NCBI GenBank assembly: GCA_965652395.1
Contig: CBFGUW010000022.1
Span: 20,139-84,138 of the forward strand
DNA from: Saccharospirillum sp965652395
GTDB lineage: Bacteria > Pseudomonadota > Gammaproteobacteria > Pseudomonadales > Natronospirillaceae
Length of the DNA: 64,000 nt
Reading direction: 5' to 3'
Each line of letters begins with the position of its first letter. Position 1 is the stretch's first letter. A program made the translations under genes and the position numbers. Shown here piece after piece: positions 1 to 9,666 of the stretch. Under the pieces are notes generated by a model. That model was given only the letters and a program-made list of their open reading frames with translations, had not been told where the DNA came from and did not search any database.

Positions 1-1
1 T

Positions 2-1348
2 CTGGTCGAAGAAGCACACCGTCGGGATCTGAAAGTCATTATCGACCAAGTCTACAGCCACACCTCGGACCAGCATGAGTGGTTCCAGGAAAGCCGTGAA
101 AACCACACCAATCCCAAGGCGGATTGGTACATCTGGGCAGACGCCAAGCCGGACGGCACTGCGCCGAACAACTGGCTGTCACTGTTCGGCGGCCCGGCCT
201 GGCAATGGGACACGAGCCGCAAGCAGTATTACATGCACAACTTTCTCGCCAGCCAGCCGGACCTGAACTTCCATAACCCCGAAGTTCAGGACGCCATCCT
301 CGATACCGCCCGTTTCTGGTTGGATATCGGCGTGGATGGTTTCCGACTGGACGTGGTGAACATGTACTTCCACGATGCCGACCTGACCGACAACGACCTG
401 GCCGACACGCCGGAGAAAATGTTCGTGGGTGTCGACCCGAAGAACCCCTTCTGTCGTCAGTACCACGTCCATCAAATGTGCCGCGACGACAACCTGCCAT
501 TCTTGCAACGGTTGCGCAGTGTCATGGATGAATATCCGGGCACTACCACGGTCGGCGAAATCGGTGCGCCGAACGGCATGAAATACATGGCGCAGTACAC
601 CTCCGGCGGCGACAAGCTGCACATGGCGTACACCTTCGAGCTGCTCAGCGACCGTCACGATCCGGCCTACATTCGTGATACTATTGCCCGCGTGGAAGCG
701 AACCTGGGTGATGGCTGGCCCTGTTTTGCGCTCAGCAACCACGACGTGGTCCGCACCGCCACCCGCTGGGGGCACGACGCCAACGATCAGAAAGCCTTTG
801 TGCGCACAGCGCTCAGCCTGCTGGCCACCTTGAGAGGAAGCCCCTGCATTTACCAGGGAGAGGAGTTGGGTCTGCCGGAAGCGGACGTCCCCTTCGAACT
901 ACTCCAAGATCCGTTCGGTATCGAGTTCTGGCCTGAATTCAAAGGCCGGGACGGCTGTCGTACGCCCATGCCCTGGATCAACGAGGCTATGGGTGGCTTC
1001 ACTTCGGGCGGCCACAGCTGGCTGCCGGTCGAACCGATCCACCGCAGCCTGGCCGTCAGTGAACAACAGGGTCGTGCGGATTCAACGTTGACCTTTGCGC
1101 GTGAACTCTTTGGCTGGCGTCGTGAGCATCCGGCGTTGAAAGACGGCGCCTTCGAATGGCTCGACAGTGATGACAACCTGCTCTTGTTCCGTCGTCGGAA
1201 CGAGCGGGAATCCCTGGTGGTCGCCATTAACATGACAGCCGGTGCTCTGCCGGTCAGCGTCAACGGCACGGCCGTATCGGTGCCTGGTTTCGAACCGGTA
1301 AACAACAATACTCTGGCTCCCTATTCAGTCGCCGCCTGGCTCGAATAA
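2..1348 (+). CDS. GH13 alpha-glucosidase, 5'-truncated by window
   Basis: The reading frame is open from base 2, so the N-terminus lies outside the window; 448 codons are present. It is a glycoside hydrolase family 13 enzyme, expected to hydrolyse terminal alpha-glucosidic bonds of maltose or isomaltose-type oligosaccharides in the cytoplasm. Visible landmarks are the conserved IIDQVYSHTSDQHEWF stretch, the nucleophile region GVDGFRLDVVN (Asp near base 350), the acid/base region TVGEIGAPNG (Glu) and the transition-state stabiliser in FALSNHDVVR. The segment QGEELGLPEADVPFE resembles the bacterial exo-alpha-glucosidase subgroup rather than amylases. A LacI-type regulator follows after 44 bp on the same strand, suggesting sugar-responsive control. 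Exact substrate cannot be told from sequence alone; trehalose or sucrose activity is an alternative. Confidence 0.93.
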   Translation: MVEEAHRRDLKVIIDQVYSHTSDQHEWFQESRENHTNPKADWYIWADAKPDGTAPNNWLSLFGGPAWQWDTSRKQYYMHNFLASQPDLNFHNPEVQDAILDTARFWLDIGVDGFRLDVVNMYFHDADLTDNDLADTPEKMFVGVDPKNPFCRQYHVHQMCRDDNLPFLQRLRSVMDEYPGTTTVGEIGAPNGMKYMAQYTSGGDKLHMAYTFELLSDRHDPAYIRDTIARVEANLGDGWPCFALSNHDVVRTATRWGHDANDQKAFVRTALSLLATLRGSPCIYQGEELGLPEADVPFELLQDPFGIEFWPEFKGRDGCRTPMPWINEAMGGFTSGGHSWLPVEPIHRSLAVSEQQGRADSTLTFARELFGWRREHPALKDGAFEWLDSDDNLLLFRRRNERESLVVAINMTAGALPVSVNGTAVSVPGFEPVNNNTLAPYSVAAWLE

Positions 1349-1392
1349 GGAGGATCGGGCCGGTCTCCGGCCCCTCGGCAGGTTGGAAGCGT

Positions 1393-2457
1393 GTGAACAA
1401 AAACGATAAGAAAACACCGATAAAACGAATGACACTGAAGGCCGTGGCTCAGGTCCTCGGAGTGTCAACGGCCACCATTTCCAATGCATTCAATCGGCCC
1501 GACCAACTGTCGGCCAATTTGCGTGACCACATTCTCAAGGAATGTGACCGGTTGGGCTATCATGGCCCCAACCCGGCGGCACGCAGCCTGCGCACCGGTG
1601 CCACCGGCATCGTCGGTGTCATGCTGGCCGAGCGGCTGGCCTACAACTTTCGCGATGGCTGCGCCACCGAGTTCCTGCAGGGGGTGTCCGAAGTGCTGGA
1701 CGACGCCCGCACCAACATGTTGCTGATGCCTGGCCGTGACGACTTCTACCACCAGCAATCGATGGAATCGATTCCTGACCGTTATATTGTCTACGGCCCC
1801 CCTAGGGATATCGGCGTGATCGAACGGTTGGAACGCCAGCATAAACCCGTCATCACCGTCGATTTCAGTCTGCCTCAACACCTTTCCCTGAACGTGGACA
1901 ACTACGGCGGTGCCAAACAGGCCGCCGCCCATGTGTTCAAACAGCTCAAACCCGGCTCACCGGTGGCCGTGATCGGCCTGCGGCTGATCCAGTCTGACTT
2001 CATCGGCAGGATCAAGGAAAACGAAATGCTGGACGCCGGTGTATCCGTGTCCCGCCAACGCCTTGAAGCCTACCGCGATGCCGCCGCTGAGCATGGCATT
2101 CCATTAAACGAAGACTGCATCTGGAACACCCACGAAAGCAACTGGGCCGACGGTGTCAAAGCCGCCCGCGAGGCCCTGATGACGACACCCCGCCCCCAAG
2201 CGTTGCTGTGTATGTCGGATCAATTGGCGATGGCGGCGTTAAGCGTCGCGCGAGACATGAGCATTTCCGTGCCGGAACAACTGAAAGTGGTCGGCTTCGA
2301 CGACATCCCCGAAGCACGACGCTCCCACCCTGGCATCACCACGGTCTACCAACCCAGTATCGAAAAAGGCCGGTTGGCGGCCATGATGGTATTGAATCCT
2401 GAAAGGTACGAAAGCCGGGTATTACCCACCCAGTTGCATGTCCGCGATACCGCCTGA
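1393..2457 (+). CDS. LacI-family transcriptional regulator
   Basis: 354 aa with the usual LacI layout. An N-terminal helix-turn-helix begins around residue 13 (TLKAVAQVLGVSTATISNAFN) and is followed by the hinge region NPAARSLRTG. A periplasmic-binding-protein-like sensor domain then runs to the C-terminus, with the family signature VVGFDDIPEA near residue 300. The start used is GTG at 1393; an in-frame ATG at 1429 would remove twelve basic residues and still keep the HTH. It lies 44 bp behind the alpha-glucosidase gene and is probably co-transcribed with it, so a glucoside or maltodextrin effector is the natural guess. No operator could be identified because the promoter of the unit is outside the window. 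Confidence 0.93.
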   Translation: MNKNDKKTPIKRMTLKAVAQVLGVSTATISNAFNRPDQLSANLRDHILKECDRLGYHGPNPAARSLRTGATGIVGVMLAERLAYNFRDGCATEFLQGVSEVLDDARTNMLLMPGRDDFYHQQSMESIPDRYIVYGPPRDIGVIERLERQHKPVITVDFSLPQHLSLNVDNYGGAKQAAAHVFKQLKPGSPVAVIGLRLIQSDFIGRIKENEMLDAGVSVSRQRLEAYRDAAAEHGIPLNEDCIWNTHESNWADGVKAAREALMTTPRPQALLCMSDQLAMAALSVARDMSISVPEQLKVVGFDDIPEARRSHPGITTVYQPSIEKGRLAAMMVLNPERYESRVLPTQLHVRDTA

Positions 2458-2480
2458 TCACTCCAGGAAAGGTCTTATCC

Positions 2481-2960
2481 TCAGGGGGTATCGATTTCGT
2501 GCCGGGCCGTGTAACGACCCTGGCCGTCGCGGCTGACGACCACCTCCAGCCGAAGAGCACTCCCACAACCGGGACGAGCCAGCCGGTAGCGCTCTCCAGG
2601 TGGAGGCGTTGATCTCTTCAACCACTTTCCAATCCGCCAGACCTGCCGACGAAACCAGCCTGGCTGATCCACTTCAAGCTGAAGACTCAACCGCACTTCC
2701 GTCATTCCCAGATTTTCCAACCGCCCGAAACCGGCGGCCAGTTCAGACCATTCTTCGGCGGGTAATTGGGTGAATTCCGCCAGGGAATTGCCAAAATCCC
2801 GCCACGCCTGGGTTTGGGTCAGTTGAAAATTCGCGTCGGCACTGATCACATCCGCCTGGGCCGATTCCAGCAGGTGAGGCAGCTCAAACCATGCCCGACC
2901 CGCGCCCTTGGTCAGAACGCGGCCGGTATCGTCGGCTTCAGCCACTTGTCGTACCACCAC
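2481..2960 (-). CDS. hypothetical protein, third gene of DUF2589 cluster
   Basis: 159 aa from a GTG start that overlaps the end of the preceding DUF2589 gene by 23 bp; no ATG start is available nearby, and the overlap itself argues for translational coupling. I do not recognise the family. There is no signal peptide or membrane segment. The middle contains a strongly amphipathic stretch (EVRLSLQLEVDQPGWFRRQ) and the end a beta-rich LEVVVSRDGQGRYTARHEID, the same alternation of short charged beta strands seen in its two neighbours. It may therefore be a diverged member of the same fold. Function unknown. Confidence 0.7.
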   Translation of the reverse strand: MVVRQVAEADDTGRVLTKGAGRAWFELPHLLESAQADVISADANFQLTQTQAWRDFGNSLAEFTQLPAEEWSELAAGFGRLENLGMTEVRLSLQLEVDQPGWFRRQVWRIGKWLKRSTPPPGERYRLARPGCGSALRLEVVVSRDGQGRYTARHEIDTP

Positions 2961-3513
2961 TCGAAGGCTTGGATTCGGGTGTCTGAATCGCGCTCGTCAT
3001 CAACGACAAGACCCGGGCCAGCCCCTCCGGCATGTCGGATTCGCTCGCCTGAACGGTAATCTCCAGCTGTCCACTGCGATTGGTGCTCGACTCCACCGCC
3101 GATTTGCTCGACGCCGACCCTTTCAGCGAAGCACTGACCCAGGGGCTCAATGCCTTACCGGTACTGACGCTGGTATCGATGGATTTGTCGGTTTGTTTGG
3201 TGTCACGGAAGGTCTCGCTGATCTCGAAATTGAAATGGATATTCAGCGAATCAATCTTCAAGTGCGGCACCGGCACCATGGCGAGCAGGGGCGCTGCCAC
3301 TTCCAGACTGTTTTCACCGTTGGCGTTTTTTTGCGCCACTTTGAAATCGACCGTGACAGGATTGCCGTCCTTATCAAGCATGCTTTCTATGTACTGCTTG
3401 GTCGATTCCGCTGCCAGGCGCTGGGCTTTGACCGCCGCGACCAGGGGAGCCGACATGATGTAGTCCAGAGGCAAAGCCTGGAACTGGGCACCGATCAGAT
3501 TTTTGTCTGTCAT
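2938..3513 (-). CDS. DUF2589 domain-containing protein
   Basis: 191 aa, soluble. The N-terminal half carries the DUF2589 pattern: an opening IGAQFQALPLDYIMSAPLVA helix, a second helix rich in Ala and Gln (VAAVKAQRLAAESTKQYIES), then a beta-rich region with VDFKVAQKN and VPVPHLKIDSLNIHFNFEI. The C-terminus is Ser/Gly-rich and probably disordered. It lies 12 bp downstream of the other DUF2589 gene and overlaps the next gene, so the three are surely one transcript. The molecular function of DUF2589 is not known to me. No secretion signal was seen, so the cytoplasm is the likely location. Confidence 0.82.
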   Translation of the reverse strand: MTDKNLIGAQFQALPLDYIMSAPLVAAVKAQRLAAESTKQYIESMLDKDGNPVTVDFKVAQKNANGENSLEVAAPLLAMVPVPHLKIDSLNIHFNFEISETFRDTKQTDKSIDTSVSTGKALSPWVSASLKGSASSKSAVESSTNRSGQLEITVQASESDMPEGLARVLSLMTSAIQTPESKPSSGGTTSG

Positions 3514-3525
3514 ATCTACGTCCTT

Positions 3526-4233
3526 TTACTGCGGGCTTTGGGGTTGGTCTCCACCCGGTGCCGGGGCATCGGATTGCGCGGAGTCGTCTGAGGGCGGATT
3601 GACCGGCTCGATCTGGCTCATGTTGGTCAGCGAGGTGAGCAATTTATCGAGCCCGGCCGGCATCGGAATGGCTTTGACATCGATGCTGATTTTGATCGCA
3701 GAGGTCGATTCCTGATGCTTGGCCGCCTCACCGGTGGGTTGCGAGCGTACGATGTCACCTTCGATATTTACCGGTTTATCGATCAGAAACCAGGGCCTTT
3801 GATAACGGTCGGCGTGTTGACCATCCTGATCTTTCTCGGCTTTTCTGGCTTCGCTTTCCCGAATTTGCGCGTGACGCACAACCCGACGGGCGGACATCTC
3901 CATTTCGAAATTGGCGGAATTCACCGCCAGAGGGGAGATGGGCACCAGAGATAGGGCCGGTACCGAAAGCTTCTGCTCTTCACCGTCTTTCCTGAATTTG
4001 AATTCGAGACTGTAGGGGTGTCCGTCTTCATCGGCTTCCTGATGGGGATAACCCAATTGCAGCAACAGGTTAAGAAAGGAACGGGCGGAATGAAGCTGGG
4101 CCTTGAGGATGGAATCGAGCGGGGCCAACAATGCCTGCTCGAGGGTCAGGCGGGTTTGAGGCTGCTCCGCGTCAGTGGGCAAATCGTTACTCGGAGGGGT
4201 GCCCGCCCCGCCTCCCTGGGTTACATCGGCCAT
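3526..4233 (-). CDS. DUF2589 domain-containing protein, first of cluster
   Basis: 235 aa, first gene of the three-gene unit. A Gly/Pro-rich N-terminal tail of about 25 residues precedes the DUF2589-like region, with the helix QALLAPLDSILKAQLHSARSF and then beta segments (YSLEFKFRKDGEEQKLSVPA, LVPISPLAVNSANFEMEM). The C-terminal ~30 residues are Pro/Asp/Ser-rich. It is a clear paralogue of the neighbouring 191-aa protein but has an extra basic helical insertion (RHAQIRESEARKAEKDQDG). The ribosome binding site AAGGAAGACC precedes the ATG. A 13-bp inverted repeat lies 26 bp upstream of the start codon. No known function. Confidence 0.82.
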   Translation of the reverse strand: MADVTQGGGAGTPPSNDLPTDAEQPQTRLTLEQALLAPLDSILKAQLHSARSFLNLLLQLGYPHQEADEDGHPYSLEFKFRKDGEEQKLSVPALSLVPISPLAVNSANFEMEMSARRVVRHAQIRESEARKAEKDQDGQHADRYQRPWFLIDKPVNIEGDIVRSQPTGEAAKHQESTSAIKISIDVKAIPMPAGLDKLLTSLTNMSQIEPVNPPSDDSAQSDAPAPGGDQPQSPQ

Positions 4234-4258
4234 CTGTCAGGTCTTCCTTAGAGATTTT

Positions 4259-4271
4259 GTGTTGTTAACAC
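4259..4271. promoter_or_regulatory. inverted repeat upstream of DUF2589 cluster
   Basis: GTGTT-GTT-AACAC, a perfect 5-3-5 inverted repeat in the 118-bp gap between the CbiM-like gene and the DUF2589 cluster, 26-38 bp before the first DUF2589 start codon. It could be an operator; the size is small enough for chance. Confidence 0.25.
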
Positions 4272-4351
4272 GATAGCCAAAAGTTAAGGATATGCCAGCC
4301 GGAAATCCGTTCGGCGGTTAGAAGCGCCAATCCAATATTAAGAGCAAGACA

Positions 4352-5020
4352 TCACCGCTTCGGGTAGTACTTGTCCTCGTCGAACAAAGCCACCCATTCC
4401 GGTTTGAACACCACAAGTCCGGCGATGATCATGCCGTTCAGCACACCTTCGGGCAGGGCGATCAATGGCACGAACAACCAGAACGATTCTTTCACCTCCG
4501 CCAGCGAATAAACCCCGCTCCAGGTGAACGCGGCCGTCATCACCAGGCCGGAAACCAGCACCGACAGGATGGCGCCACCGAAGGCCACCAGAAAGATAAA
4601 TACGAAGGGGTTGTAGAGCTGCTTACGTTCCTGCCACTGCCACACCAACCAAGTGGTTAGGATGGGGGCCAAACCGGAGGTCACAGCGTTCAACCCCACG
4701 CCCTGCCAGGCTTCCTGCCCCACCACGACCATGCCCAGTTGACCGAGAGTGACCACCAGCAGAGCCAGACGCCAGCCAAACACCAGATGCAACGCCGTCA
4801 CCATGAAGAAATGAATGCCCAATCCCTGATCGACCCCGGCCCGCAGAGACCAGATCAGCACCAGCAGAACCAATGAAAAACCCAACCGGTGTTGCAGGCC
4901 GGTATCTTCTTTTAACAATGCCCAGGGTGCGGTTCGAAGCGCGTAACCCAAGGTGACCAGATAGATCAGGTTGAATAGCAGATACCAACCGGTGGGGAAA
5001 AGCTCAGCAGTCAAATTCAT
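4352..5020 (-). CDS. CbiM-like ECF transporter permease, orphan
   Basis: 222 aa integral membrane protein with about six hydrophobic segments. The SLRAGVDQGLGIHFFMVTAL stretch and the C-terminal LPEGVLNGMIIAGLVVFKPEW motif fit the CbiM/NikM-like energy-coupling factor S-component family, which in its classical members takes up cobalt or nickel. No ATPase (CbiO) or T-component (CbiQ) gene is in the window, so it either works alone or shares modules encoded elsewhere; the metal substrate is not established. Its ATG overlaps the rimI stop codon (ATGA), placing it at the distal end of the leuA-holD-rimI run. Confidence 0.8.
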   Translation of the reverse strand: MNLTAELFPTGWYLLFNLIYLVTLGYALRTAPWALLKEDTGLQHRLGFSLVLLVLIWSLRAGVDQGLGIHFFMVTALHLVFGWRLALLVVTLGQLGMVVVGQEAWQGVGLNAVTSGLAPILTTWLVWQWQERKQLYNPFVFIFLVAFGGAILSVLVSGLVMTAAFTWSGVYSLAEVKESFWLFVPLIALPEGVLNGMIIAGLVVFKPEWVALFDEDKYYPKR

Positions 5021-5472
5021 GCGCTTGGGCTTCCTTGAAGTGGTTTCGCCATCACCCAGGCGTCTTCCGGGCCTTCGACAGAATCATAATAATTCCGGCG
5101 AACTCCGATGCGCTCGAAGCCAAGCCGATGATAGAGGCGGATGGCGGTTTCATTACCGGCCCGCACTTCCAGCAGGCAGCGCCTCTGCCCGGCGACAGCG
5201 CGCTCCTCCAACCAGTGCATCAGCGCCCACCGGGCCAGGCCTTGCCCTTGATGTCGATGCCCCACGGCCAGGTGCAGCAGGCTCACTTCATCCAACACAA
5301 TGTCTTCGACCAAAAAGCCCACAACCTGGCCTTCCGACTCGATAGTAAGTACCTGCTCACGGGTTAAGTATCTTTGCAGCGCACTTGGGGGCCAAGGGTA
5401 TGGCCCCGCGGAGGTGTCCAGTTCCACCAGGAGCGCCAGGTCGGAATGGGAGGCACTTACCAATCGATGCAT
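5017..5472 (-). CDS. rimI: ribosomal protein S18-alanine N-acetyltransferase
   Basis: 151 aa GNAT enzyme expected to acetylate the N-terminal alanine of ribosomal protein S18. The acetyl-CoA loop is GHRHQGQGLARWAL, and the RimI-typical C-terminal half follows (ETAIRLYHRLGFERIGVRRNYY, then EDAWVMAKPL). The frame is open further upstream, but the start chosen is the ATG at 5472, which overlaps the preceding stop codon as TGATG and gives the normal RimI length. Position directly after a holD-like gene matches the holD-rimI order of E. coli. Confidence 0.93.
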   Translation of the reverse strand: MHRLVSASHSDLALLVELDTSAGPYPWPPSALQRYLTREQVLTIESEGQVVGFLVEDIVLDEVSLLHLAVGHRHQGQGLARWALMHWLEERAVAGQRRCLLEVRAGNETAIRLYHRLGFERIGVRRNYYDSVEGPEDAWVMAKPLQGSPSA

Positions 5473-6194
5473 CAGGTGCGCGGTGCCAACGGCCGCAGAC
5501 GGTTCCAGGTGACGGCTTTTTGCTTGGGGTCGGCCAGCATACGGTAGATCGACGGCAGGCCCACCCAGGGTAAACCGTTGTAGTCGCCCTGCGGTTGTTC
5601 CCAGTTTTGCAGCCGGGGCATGACAGCACCGAATGACAGCAGGCATTTGGGCGTGAACTGGCGCATAAACTGGTCGAGCTTTTCGTCGACGTAGATGCGC
5701 GCCTGATCGATGCTTTGGTCCACCCTGGGATTGGTGAACAGCGGCCAGTGCACAACGTGATGTGTGCGGACTTCGTTGGCGGAAACGCCAAGAGCGGCCA
5801 GGATATTCAGCAACAGTTGTTGACCGGCCTGCGAGGGCTGGTCCATGCCTTTGGCCAGTGAATCGGTGATCAGGTAGTCCCCCACCACACTGAGCGACAA
5901 CACGAAACGCGGCACCGGCGCGCCTTGGGCGCGGGGAGCTGTCGGGGGCGTCGGCTCCTGAGCTGCGGCGGGCGGGGGCGCGATCGGAGCCGGTGTTTCA
6001 GTCACGGTTCGCTGCTGCGGCTGCGGCGCCGCTTCGGCGGGTGCGACGGGCTCCGGTGCTTCGGTGTCGTCCAGATCGAAAATGATCGGATCCGGCGCGG
6101 CCGGAAGCCGCACGCGGGGATACCAGGACTGTATGCCCATAGCCGCCAAATAGTGGCGGCGGTCGGCTTCGCTCAGTCCGGATGGGTCGGTCAT
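5472..6194 (-). CDS. HolD-like DNA polymerase III psi subunit
   Basis: 240 aa. The N-terminal segment (RRHYLAAMGIQSWYPRVRLP) resembles the chi-binding N-terminus of E. coli HolD, which has the same spaced LGI-x-x-W and basic pattern. A Pro/Ala-rich linker (residues ~45-95) leads to a C-terminal domain of about 140 residues (FVLSLSVVGDYLITDS, KCLLSFGAVMPRLQNW, GLPWVGLPSIYRML) that E. coli HolD lacks at this length. Its position immediately before rimI supports the assignment. Expected role: bridge between the clamp loader and the SSB-binding chi subunit. The large domain has some look of a uracil-DNA-glycosylase-type fold, which is only an impression. It starts 13 bp after leuA ends. Confidence 0.7.
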   Translation of the reverse strand: MTDPSGLSEADRRHYLAAMGIQSWYPRVRLPAAPDPIIFDLDDTEAPEPVAPAEAAPQPQQRTVTETPAPIAPPPAAAQEPTPPTAPRAQGAPVPRFVLSLSVVGDYLITDSLAKGMDQPSQAGQQLLLNILAALGVSANEVRTHHVVHWPLFTNPRVDQSIDQARIYVDEKLDQFMRQFTPKCLLSFGAVMPRLQNWEQPQGDYNGLPWVGLPSIYRMLADPKQKAVTWNRLRPLAPRT

Positions 6195-6207
6195 AAGGGG
6201 CTCTTTC

Positions 6208-7755
<1,548 letters not shown>

Positions 7756-7864
7756 GGTGGTCTCCGGTCGCTGTTGGGACGAATTTCAGCGGCTAAGTGT
7801 ACACCAGAATGGCGAGGGGCTGTGGCTGGTTTTTTTGGTTGGCTTGGTCTTGAGGCTGTGGTCC

Positions 7865-7977
7865 GCACCGGCTACCGGGTAGGCCCGCCAAGGGTCGGCG
7901 TGAACCCATCCATGGGGCCTGGACCGCAGCATCCATGCTGCGAACCACCCTTGACGGGCCTACCCGGCATCCGGTGC
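7865..7977 (+). repeat. palindromic repeat copy A
   Basis: Outer arms 7865-7894 and 7948-7977 pair over 30 bp with three mismatches. The core reads TCGGCGTGAACCCATCCATG, followed by an inner hairpin GCAGCATCCATGCTGC. Variable arm: TAGGCCCGCCAAGGG with partner CCCTTGACGGGCCTA. It lies between the leuA 5' end and the SDR gene's upstream neighbour side; same family as the copies at 19.4, 22.7, 23.8, 56.7, 59.8 and 63.9 kb. Confidence 0.92.
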
Positions 7978-8004
7978 TCACTAAGCTGGCAAACGGGTTC
8001 AGTT

Positions 8005-8919
8005 TTAACGCAGTTGCTCGGCCCAAGCCGTCTCACAAAGCGTCATTAAACGCTCTCTCGTCACGGCGGATTCTTTCGTCCAGAAGAAGGGATAGGTCTT
8101 GCGGGGCTCCCTATCGAACCAGAACTGCCCAGAAGGCAGCTCGGGGCCTTGGGCGAGGCACCAATGTATGGTGTCGGCACCTTCTTCGGGGGTGCGCAGG
8201 CGTTGGCCGAGGCGTTTTACGAAACCCGGGAGGGCGGCGTTGAGGGCGTCGGTGCCGACCCAGCCGGGGTGGGAGCAGGAGAAAGTGTAGCCTGGGTAGC
8301 GCTGGGCGAGCACTTCGTTGAGGATGACCTGGGCACGTTTGGCATTGGCGTAGGATTTCACTTTGTCATAGGGCTCTTCCTGCCAGCAGAGGTCGTCTAG
8401 AGCGAGTTTGCGCAAGTACATGCCGCCGCTTGAGGTGATGTGGATGGGGGCTTGGGCGGGCAGTAGGTCGGATTCGATGAAGCGGCGGATGAGTAAGTAG
8501 TGGCCGATGACCTGGGAGGCGAAGATGAGGTCGTAGTCGTCGTTGAGGAGTTCGAGGCGTTCGGGCATGCCTCCGGCGTTGCAGACCAGGCCGTCGAAGG
8601 CTTCGAAGTGGGTGTGGGTGATGTCGAGGAAGTCGGCCATGTCGAGTTCGAGGAATTCGATTCCTTTTTCTGCGAGGCCGGAGGATTGGAACTTTTCGGG
8701 GTTGCGGCCGGTGACGACGACTTGGGCTCCCTGATCGACAAGCCGTTTGGCCAGAGCGGCGCCTATACCACTGGTTCCACCGGTAATGAGAAAACGACGA
8801 CCTTGAATGTATCGGTCATCCACCAGGGTGAACCGGCGGGCGTGGCGCTGGTAGCCGCTACGGTCGAAGGAGTATAGAACGCTGTAGTCTTTGAGTTTGT
8901 CAAACATGGCCGGGCTCAT
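8005..8919 (-). CDS. SDR-family oxidoreductase (DHRS12-like)
   Basis: 304 aa short-chain dehydrogenase. The Rossmann motif is TGGTSGIGAALAK (residues ~43-55), NAGG follows near residue 115, and the catalytic Ser and Tyr-x-x-x-Lys lie in ITSSGGMY and SYANAKRAQ. The long N-terminal lead before the Rossmann fold (MFDKLKDYSVLYSFDRSGYQ) resembles the DHRS12 subgroup, whose substrate is uncertain. The ATG at 8919 is preferred because AGGGAAGGAA precedes it by about nine bases; the frame continues upstream but without support. Monocistronic as far as can be seen. Confidence 0.88.
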   Translation of the reverse strand: MSPAMFDKLKDYSVLYSFDRSGYQRHARRFTLVDDRYIQGRRFLITGGTSGIGAALAKRLVDQGAQVVVTGRNPEKFQSSGLAEKGIEFLELDMADFLDITHTHFEAFDGLVCNAGGMPERLELLNDDYDLIFASQVIGHYLLIRRFIESDLLPAQAPIHITSSGGMYLRKLALDDLCWQEEPYDKVKSYANAKRAQVILNEVLAQRYPGYTFSCSHPGWVGTDALNAALPGFVKRLGQRLRTPEEGADTIHWCLAQGPELPSGQFWFDREPRKTYPFFWTKESAVTRERLMTLCETAWAEQLR

Positions 8920-9061
8920 CCTCTTTCCTTCCCTCAGTACGTGCTCAGGAAGCCGCTGGGTCACTCCTGTGCGAGGACGGTTTTCTTTTGGTTGTTTTTT
9001 ATTGTGGGTCAGGGGCGGACACGAATGCACCGCTGGCCAGTCTGTTTGAACATTGTTTGTT

Positions 9062-9103
9062 TCGCAAGCCCTGGATGGCTTTTTTTGAGGGCCGGGCTTG
9101 CGA
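9062..9103. terminator. hairpin between PAP2 and SDR genes
   Basis: TCGCAAGCCC and GGGCTTGCGA form a perfect 10-bp stem around a 22-nt loop, just past the PAP2 stop codon on the minus strand. No uridine run follows the stem, so it could be a factor-assisted terminator or merely an mRNA-stabilising hairpin. Confidence 0.4.
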
Positions 9104-9114
9104 TAGGGCTCTGA

Positions 9115-9636
9115 CTAGAAAGAGAAGTTGAATGCGAGGGCGGCGCCGCCTGGTGTGGGGACGATGGCGAATTGTTTGCGGTCGCTGGCGGGCACGAGCC
9201 AGTAGTTGACGCCCCAGGCGAGGGCGGCACCAGCCAATACATCGGATACGTGGTGTTGGTCGGAATAGACGCGGCTCCAGCCGACGTAGGTGGCGCCGAT
9301 GTAGGCCGGGAGGCCGACATCCCAGCCATAGCGCCGCTGCAGGAAGCTGGCGCCGGAAAAGGCGGAGGCGGTGTGGGCGCTGGGGAAGCTGAGCGAGCCG
9401 CCGTCGGGGCGTTCCCGTTCAATGGTGTGCTTAAGCAGGTGGGTGCTGGTGAGGGTGACGGTATAGGACCCCAGCAGGGCGGAGCGGCCTTCGGGGTCGT
9501 CCAGCGTGAAGGTGGCGGTCAGGGCGGTGAGCGGCAATGCGATCTGCAGGACGTCGCCGACATCGGTCCATTCGTCGGCTTGGGAAGTGAATGTCAGCAA
9601 ACAGCCAAAGGCCAGAGCCAGTAAACGTGAGGTCAT
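9115..9636 (-). CDS. PAP2-family phosphatase, exported
   Basis: 173 aa with a cleavable-looking signal peptide (MTSRLLALAFGCLLTFTSQA). The three acid-phosphatase motifs are intact: KHTIERERPDG, PSAHTASAF and SRVYSDQHHVSDVLAG. This predicts a periplasmic or inner-membrane phosphatase acting on lipid phosphates such as phosphatidic acid or undecaprenyl pyrophosphate; the substrate cannot be decided from sequence. The start at 9636 is preceded by AAGGAT; a start 18 bp upstream is possible but lacks a ribosome binding site. The gene is shorter than most PAP2 lipid phosphatases with six membrane helices and has fewer hydrophobic segments. Confidence 0.9.
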   Translation of the reverse strand: MTSRLLALAFGCLLTFTSQADEWTDVGDVLQIALPLTALTATFTLDDPEGRSALLGSYTVTLTSTHLLKHTIERERPDGGSLSFPSAHTASAFSGASFLQRRYGWDVGLPAYIGATYVGWSRVYSDQHHVSDVLAGAALAWGVNYWLVPASDRKQFAIVPTPGGAALAFNFSF

Positions 9637-9666
9637 GTGAAATCCTTGTTGCAACGCGCCGGGGCG

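Noticed and set aside
2336..2566. Short minus-strand frame at the end of the LacI gene
   Set aside because: It overlaps the conserved 3' end of the regulator and has no family likeness.
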